A DNA stretch of 64,000 nucleotides from Psychroserpens luteus (GTDB lineage: Bacteria; Bacteroidota; Bacteroidia; Flavobacteriales; Flavobacteriaceae). The position numbers and the translations under genes were made by a program. The first letter of the stretch is position 1; each line of letters opens with the position of its first letter. Below, in pieces: positions 60,594-64,000 of the stretch. Below the pieces are notes generated by a model that did no database searches, was not told the DNA's origin, and was given only the letters and a program-made list of their open reading frames with translations. Where the stretch lies: positions 558,001-622,000 of the forward strand of contig NZ_JADILU010000001.1 in NCBI RefSeq assembly GCF_015319355.1. Direction: 5' to 3'.

Positions 60594-60925
60594 ATAAAAT
60601 ATCAATTACTATAAGTGAATGTGGAGATGTTTATTACTAGTAATTTGATAGGAAGGCAAAAGCGAAAGCTTTTGCTTTTTTTGTTTTTAGGTCTATAATT
60701 AGAGTGGTGAAATCTTTAAAATTTGAGTTATCTTATTGATTTTCAGTACAAAATTTTGTATTAGTGTGGGTATAAAGAGTTGGCAGTAATTTGAGAAAAA
60801 GTTTATGAAACAATGACAGAAGCGATAAAACCTCATATTCAGAATAATGGTCGAGTAATGTATAATAACAAATGGAGAGTTGTAATTTGTGAAAAATAGT
60901 AATAAAAACTACTGTTCTTTTAATT
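60594..60925. other. 332-base intergenic region with a duplicated terminator
   Basis: Positions 60655-60682 hold the terminator of the MBL gene, a copy of that at 59370-59398. Further on is a 14-base palindrome TACAAAATTTTGTA (60747-60760). The rest is AT-rich with no credible gene; the leftward open frame here overlaps the GNAT start and looks spurious. Confidence 0.6.
60655..60682 (+). terminator. Terminator after the MBL/EF-hand gene
   Basis: GGCAAAAGC (60655-60663), loop GAAA, GCTTTTGC (60668-60675) and seven T; nearly identical to the terminator 1.3 kb upstream, including the bases after the T-run. Confidence 0.9.
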
Positions 60926-61363
60926 ATGATTAGACCATACAAACCAACTGATAAAGAACAATTATTAAAAGTTTTTAATCTTAATGTTCCAAAATTTTTT
61001 GACAAAAACGAAACTAATGATTTTCTAGAATACCTAGAACAGAAACCAGAAACCTATTTAACTATTGAAGATAATAACACTATAGTTGTTGGTACTGGAT
61101 ATTATGTGAATGAAAAGGATAAATCTGGACGAATCACTTGGATCTTTTTTGACCCAAATTATTCTGGACAAGGACTTGGAAAACAATCAGTGGATTATTG
61201 TTTAAATGCATTGAGTAAAGACAAAAGAGTCGAAAAATTTATAGTAACGACCTCTCAACTCGCATACAAGTTTTTTGAAAAATTTGGTTACACTATTAAT
61301 CGGATAGAAGAAGATTATTGGGGAGAAGGTCTTGATTTATATGAAATGGAAATGTTTATTTAA
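60926..61363 (+). CDS. GNAT N-acetyltransferase
   Basis: A 145-residue single-domain acetyltransferase: MIRPYKPTDKEQLLKVFNLN, TIVVGTGYYVNEKDKSGRIT, the CoA loop FFDPNYSGQGLGKQSVDYCL (G-x-G-x-G/A) and the C-terminal TTSQLAYKFFEKFGYTINRI. No substrate can be read from it. It stands alone with a cassette-like spacer behind it, and its context suggests an accessory gene. Confidence 0.88.
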   Translation: MIRPYKPTDKEQLLKVFNLNVPKFFDKNETNDFLEYLEQKPETYLTIEDNNTIVVGTGYYVNEKDKSGRITWIFFDPNYSGQGLGKQSVDYCLNALSKDKRVEKFIVTTSQLAYKFFEKFGYTINRIEEDYWGEGLDLYEMEMFI

Positions 61364-61467
61364 TATAAGCGTCTTACAACAACCTAGAAAATCAATTACT
61401 GGTTCGTATTCTTTTACTAACTTAGTTCTAGACAACGTAACGAATCATACAAGTTGACATTAATTTA
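61364..61467. repeat. Cassette-like spacer, copy 1
   Basis: The core at 61398-61438 (TACTGGTTCGTATTCTTTTA and on through CTAACTTAGTTC) matches 62131-62171 at about 29 of 41 positions. It is followed by CAACGTAACG. Spacers of this kind flank single accessory genes in flavobacteria as far as I recall; recombination sites are not proven. Confidence 0.35.
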
Positions 61468-62082
61468 ATGAAAAAGCAAAATCACTACATTGGAAAAATT
61501 GCAATATTTGTAATCATGCTAACTATTTCATTACCTAGTGCTAACGCTTTTTTTGAGCCATTAAAAGATTATATACCTGTAGGTTTTATGATTCTGATTT
61601 TCATGGGAATTAATTCTCGATTGAAATACAGAAACGGAAAATTAACTAACCAATTACGAATTCCAACTAACTATGATGACATCAACCGAATTATGCCATT
61701 CATTTTCGGTATTGTTTGTACAGTTGGTGGATTTTTTGCATTAAAAGACATCGACTCCAATAAAATATTTTGGAGCTTATTGATTTTTACTGGAATTCTG
61801 TCATTAATATTAGGTTTCCTTTTTGTTCCGAGTGGTATAATTGAAATCAATAATAACGAGTTGAGTTTTGTAAATGGGTCAAGAAAAAAAACAATTGAAA
61901 TTGAGAAAATTGATAGTATTGTTTTCAAATCTAGCGACATTATTATAATCGATAAAAATCAAAAAAAACACGAAGTAGATTATATGAATTTAATCGAATC
62001 TGATTATCAAATTATAAAAGATTTTCTACATCGTAAACTGACAAATAAAATTGAAATAACAACCTGTGACAGTAATTTATAG
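61468..62082 (+). CDS. Hypothetical membrane protein
   Basis: A 204-residue protein with four hydrophobic segments (IGKIAIFVIMLTISLPSANA, YIPVGFMILIFMGI, MPFIFGIVCTVGGFFAL, IFWSLLIFTGILSLILGFLF) and a C-terminal cytosolic beta domain (GIIEINNNELSFVNGSRKKT ... KIDSIVFKSSDIIIIDKNQK) shaped like a PH-type domain. No family is recognised. It stands alone between two similar spacers, suggesting gain as a single-gene unit. Confidence 0.65.
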   Translation: MKKQNHYIGKIAIFVIMLTISLPSANAFFEPLKDYIPVGFMILIFMGINSRLKYRNGKLTNQLRIPTNYDDINRIMPFIFGIVCTVGGFFALKDIDSNKIFWSLLIFTGILSLILGFLFVPSGIIEINNNELSFVNGSRKKTIEIEKIDSIVFKSSDIIIIDKNQKKHEVDYMNLIESDYQIIKDFLHRKLTNKIEITTCDSNL

Positions 62083-62253
62083 AAATAATTTCTTGATTAT
62101 TGTTAGTTGTGTGGTTTTTCAGATTTACTCTCTAGCTCGTTTTCGCTTACTAACTTAATTCTTGCTAACCCAATTTTCCGTTCACAAAAAATAAGATCAA
62201 TAATTAACAAAACATAAACATACTACTTGGTATTTTTTAGTTAGTTTTACATC
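62083..62253. repeat. Cassette-like spacer, copy 2, plus TetR operator
   Basis: Positions 62131-62171 resemble the spacer at 61398-61438. The end holds the candidate autoregulatory operator of the TetR gene at 62216-62237. Confidence 0.35.
62216..62237 (+). promoter_or_regulatory. Candidate TetR operator before the regulator gene
   Basis: AAACATAC-TACTTG-GTATTTTT: an 8-6-8 dyad with one mismatch, same arrangement as the perfect dyad at 62870-62893. Lies 17 bases before the TetR start codon. Confidence 0.55.
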
Positions 62254-62856
62254 ATGCAACAAGAATTAAAGTCTGAAATGACTAAACAGCTTATCATAAA
62301 TAAAGCTTTTAATTTATTTTATGAAAATGGTTTCAAAACAACCAGTATAGATAAAATAATGAAGGAAACTACATTAAGTAAAGGGGCTTTTTATCATCAT
62401 TATAAAAGTAAGAAGGAATTAGGACTAGAAGTGATTAGTCTAAAAGTTCAAAAACGAGTTGTTAATGGAATGATCTTACCGCTAAAGGAATCTGGTAATG
62501 CATATCAAATATTAGAGGAGGTCTTTATAAATAGGTTAAAAGAGTTTTCTATTCATGAAAAGGAACAAGGTTGTCCCATGAATAATTTAATTAATGAAAT
62601 TGGAAACAACGAAGTCGCTTATCAAATAGCTCTTAAAAATATTATTGAATTATGGAAAACTGCCTTGGTAGAACTTATTGAAAGAGGTAAACGCGAAAAT
62701 TCTCTAAAAAAAGATATTTCAAGTAAAGCAGTTGCAATTTACTTAATAAGTGCTTTTGAAGGTATTAGAGGTATTAGAAAGTTATATGACAACGACTCTG
62801 TATTAGAAGAGTTTTTATCAGGTCTTACCTTTTACTTAAAACAAATAAAAGTCTAA
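62254..62856 (+). CDS. TetR/AcrR family repressor
   Basis: A 200-residue regulator. The N-terminal DNA-binding domain has QLIINKAFNLFYENGFKTTS and IMKETTLSKGAFYHHYKSKK, the classic TetR helix-turn-helix; the rest is a ligand-binding helical domain with a TetR_C-like end (AVAIYLISAFEGIRGIRKLY). Two matching dyads, one before this gene and one before the next, suggest it represses itself and the dehalogenase-like gene and SDR gene that follow. The inducer is unknown. Confidence 0.92.
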   Translation: MQQELKSEMTKQLIINKAFNLFYENGFKTTSIDKIMKETTLSKGAFYHHYKSKKELGLEVISLKVQKRVVNGMILPLKESGNAYQILEEVFINRLKEFSIHEKEQGCPMNNLINEIGNNEVAYQIALKNIIELWKTALVELIERGKRENSLKKDISSKAVAIYLISAFEGIRGIRKLYDNDSVLEEFLSGLTFYLKQIKV

Positions 62857-62869
62857 TTTTTTTTAACTA

Positions 62870-62893
62870 AAAACATACGTATTAGTATGTTTT
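62870..62893 (+). promoter_or_regulatory. Perfect TetR-type operator
   Basis: AAAACATAC-GTATTA-GTATGTTTT, a 9-bp perfect dyad with a six-base spacer, 16 bases before the Tat-signal HAD gene start and directly after the TetR gene. The same half-site occurs at 62216-62237. Confidence 0.75.
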
Positions 62894-62909
62894 ATAAATC
62901 AATCACAAA

Positions 62910-63707
62910 ATGAAAAACAAAAGAAGAGGTTTTATCAAAAAATCTATGTTATTAGGTTTAGGAATTGCAGCTACTCCTCAATTTGGAATTGCTGCTAACG
63001 TTGCAGAAGAAACAAGAGAAAGTATGAGTACTAGACCAAAAGTATTATTTTTTGATGTAAATGAAACATTATTAGACTTAACTGCCATGAAAGAAAGTGT
63101 AGGACAAGCTCTAGGAAATAGAAATGATTTATTACCTCTATGGTTTACAACGATGCTACAATATTCATTAGTATCAACAGTTGGAAGGCAATACAATGAT
63201 TTTGGCATCATTGGTTCGGCTGCGTTACAAATGGTGGCAGCTAACCATAATATTACATTAACAGAAGCTCAAGCAAAAGAGGCTATCCTTACTCCAATAC
63301 GATCTTTACCAGCTCATCCAGAGGTGAAAGAATCATTGGCAAGATTAAAGAGTGCTGGTTACAAGTTGGTTTCATTTACTAATTCTTCTAATAAAGGTGT
63401 TGAAACTCAATTCAAAAACGCAGGATTAACCGATTATTTTGATGATCGATTAAGTATTGAAGACATCGGGAAATTTAAACCAGATACAGATGCTTACGAT
63501 TGGGCAGCAAGAAAAATGGGTATTGCTCCAAGTGAATGTTTATTAGTCGCTGCACATGGTTGGGATATTGCAGGTGCTATTTGGGCTGGATGGAGAAGTG
63601 CATTTATAAGCAGACCAGGTGCTCAATTGTATCCTCTTGCACCAAATCCTGAGATAAATGAAATCAATTTAAAATTAGTTACAGATAAATTAATCACATT
63701 AACATAA
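62910..63707 (+). CDS. Tat-exported haloacid dehalogenase type II-like protein
   Basis: A 265-residue HAD-superfamily protein. The N-terminus KNKRRGFIKKSMLLGLGIAA is a twin-arginine signal (RRGFIK), unusual for this enzyme class, which is mostly cytosolic. Catalytic parts: nucleophile Asp49 in LFFDVNETLLDL, Ser/Asn in VSFTNSSNKG, Lys in GKFKPDTDAYDWA and the acidic end around HGWDIAGAIWAG with FISRPG, typical of type II (L-2-haloacid) dehalogenases. Substrate may be a haloacid or a phosphate ester. It is under a perfect TetR operator and followed by a broken gene and an SDR gene. Confidence 0.85.
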   Translation: MKNKRRGFIKKSMLLGLGIAATPQFGIAANVAEETRESMSTRPKVLFFDVNETLLDLTAMKESVGQALGNRNDLLPLWFTTMLQYSLVSTVGRQYNDFGIIGSAALQMVAANHNITLTEAQAKEAILTPIRSLPAHPEVKESLARLKSAGYKLVSFTNSSNKGVETQFKNAGLTDYFDDRLSIEDIGKFKPDTDAYDWAARKMGIAPSECLLVAAHGWDIAGAIWAGWRSAFISRPGAQLYPLAPNPEINEINLKLVTDKLITLT

Positions 63708-63735
63708 GACGAAAAAACAAAGCATCAAGGGATTA

Positions 63736-63898
63736 GTGTAATATTCATATTAGTGCATTTATATTTTTATTAGTAACGATGTTAACAGCCTTATTAATAG
63801 CGTTTTTAGTTAGACCACAGCCTGTTGCTTTTGGTTATAGTAGCTATTGTATTAGCTGTGTTTTCAATTTATAAATTAAAATCTATAAAAAGTCATGA
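63736..63898 (+). pseudogene. Frameshifted remnant of a small two-helix membrane protein
   Basis: One frame reads ISAFIFLLVTMLTALLIAFL followed by VRPQPVAF (63754-63837), a membrane helix; the next frame then continues LVIVAIVLAVFSIYKLKSIK and SHE-stop up to the SDR start. Together they would make a plausible two-helix protein, but a frame change near 63830 and lack of a good start codon break it. A sequencing error could also explain this. Confidence 0.4.
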
Positions 63899-64000
63899 AT
63901 AACTTAAATAATAAAGTAATCTTAGTTACTGGCTCATCTAGAGGGATTGGAAAAGAAATCGCTATTCTATTAGCAAAGAATGGTGCAAAAATTATTGTTA
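63895..64000 (+). CDS. SDR-family oxidoreductase, N-terminal part
   Basis: The first 35 codons of a short-chain dehydrogenase/reductase, running off the right edge. The start MNNLNNKVILVTGSSRGIGK gives the NAD(P)-binding TGxxxGIG motif (TGSSRGIG) and the first helix EIAILLAKNGAKIIV. The cofactor and substrate are not determined. It lies downstream of the TetR-controlled HAD gene and the frameshifted small gene, and likely belongs to that operon. Confidence 0.88.
   Translation, partial: MNNLNNKVILVTGSSRGIGKEIAILLAKNGAKIIV

Noticed and set aside
60733-61005. Leftward 90-codon ORF overlapping the GNAT start
   Set aside because: It overlaps the well-supported GNAT gene on the other strand, has no motifs and an unlikely composition.

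Overview
The window comes from a Bacteroidota chromosome, almost certainly a marine-type Flavobacteriaceae. The evidence is: AT-rich DNA; promoters of the Bacteroidota type (-7 box TAnnTTTG); several type IX secretion (T9SS) C-terminal sorting domains ending in PNP...KGLYxLxI...TIKFIKN; an rpsP gene with a long acidic tail; DnaE with a fused proofreading exonuclease; and many SusD-free exported or lipoprotein genes. There is no rRNA, transposase, phage or CRISPR array. One tRNA gene (Asp) is present.

Left part (1-11.6 kb) is housekeeping: glutaryl-CoA dehydrogenase (cut by the window edge), trmN6, rimM and rpsP run leftwards. A lipoprotein, a small four-helix protein, dnaE, thioredoxin, a second-type ClpP, a DUF58 protein and tRNA-Asp run rightwards.

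11.7-19.7 kb is a signalling island: two tandem paralogous hybrid histidine kinases read leftwards. Then come two tiny secreted-peptide genes with related signal peptides and a shared C-terminal motif (doubled in the first), then a TPR histidine kinase with its response regulator. Next to the regulator gene lies a noncoding transcription unit headed by two ACGGTTTTTCCG-type palindromes. I read this as a candidate peptide-signalling module.

19.7-35.2 kb is mixed: DUF456, a DUF4350-like protein, a BlaI/BlaR1-like repressor-metallopeptidase-TonB operon with a likely operator array, a Bax-inhibitor-like membrane protein, a glycosyltransferase with a flippase-like protein, ruvC, a leucine-rich-repeat lipoprotein, hemW, a cyclase-family hydrolase, DUF4230 and a GNAT acetyltransferase.

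35.2-39.6 kb holds an exported TPR-CHAT protease facing an ECF sigma factor and its membrane TPR partner; this resembles, in logic, proteolytically controlled sigma factors. 39.7-49.5 kb is a run of exported proteins and lipoproteins with two T9SS substrates.

50.4-56.6 kb is the most striking locus: a tightly overlapping operon encoding a CheY-like regulator, an H-NOX heme NO sensor, a PAS kinase, a FIST-domain (NosP-like) protein, a NahK-like kinase, an Hpt protein and a LytTR regulator. Direct repeats of ATTCGTC, of the kind LytTR proteins bind, precede this operon and also the next gene, a large T9SS-secreted protein. The simplest reading is a nitric-oxide phosphorelay with two sensor families and a secreted-protein output.

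59.4-64 kb holds an MBL-fold/EF-hand fusion, two small genes in cassette-like settings, and a TetR-controlled locus with two matching operators (Tat-exported haloacid-dehalogenase-like protein, a broken small membrane gene, and the start of an SDR oxidoreductase).
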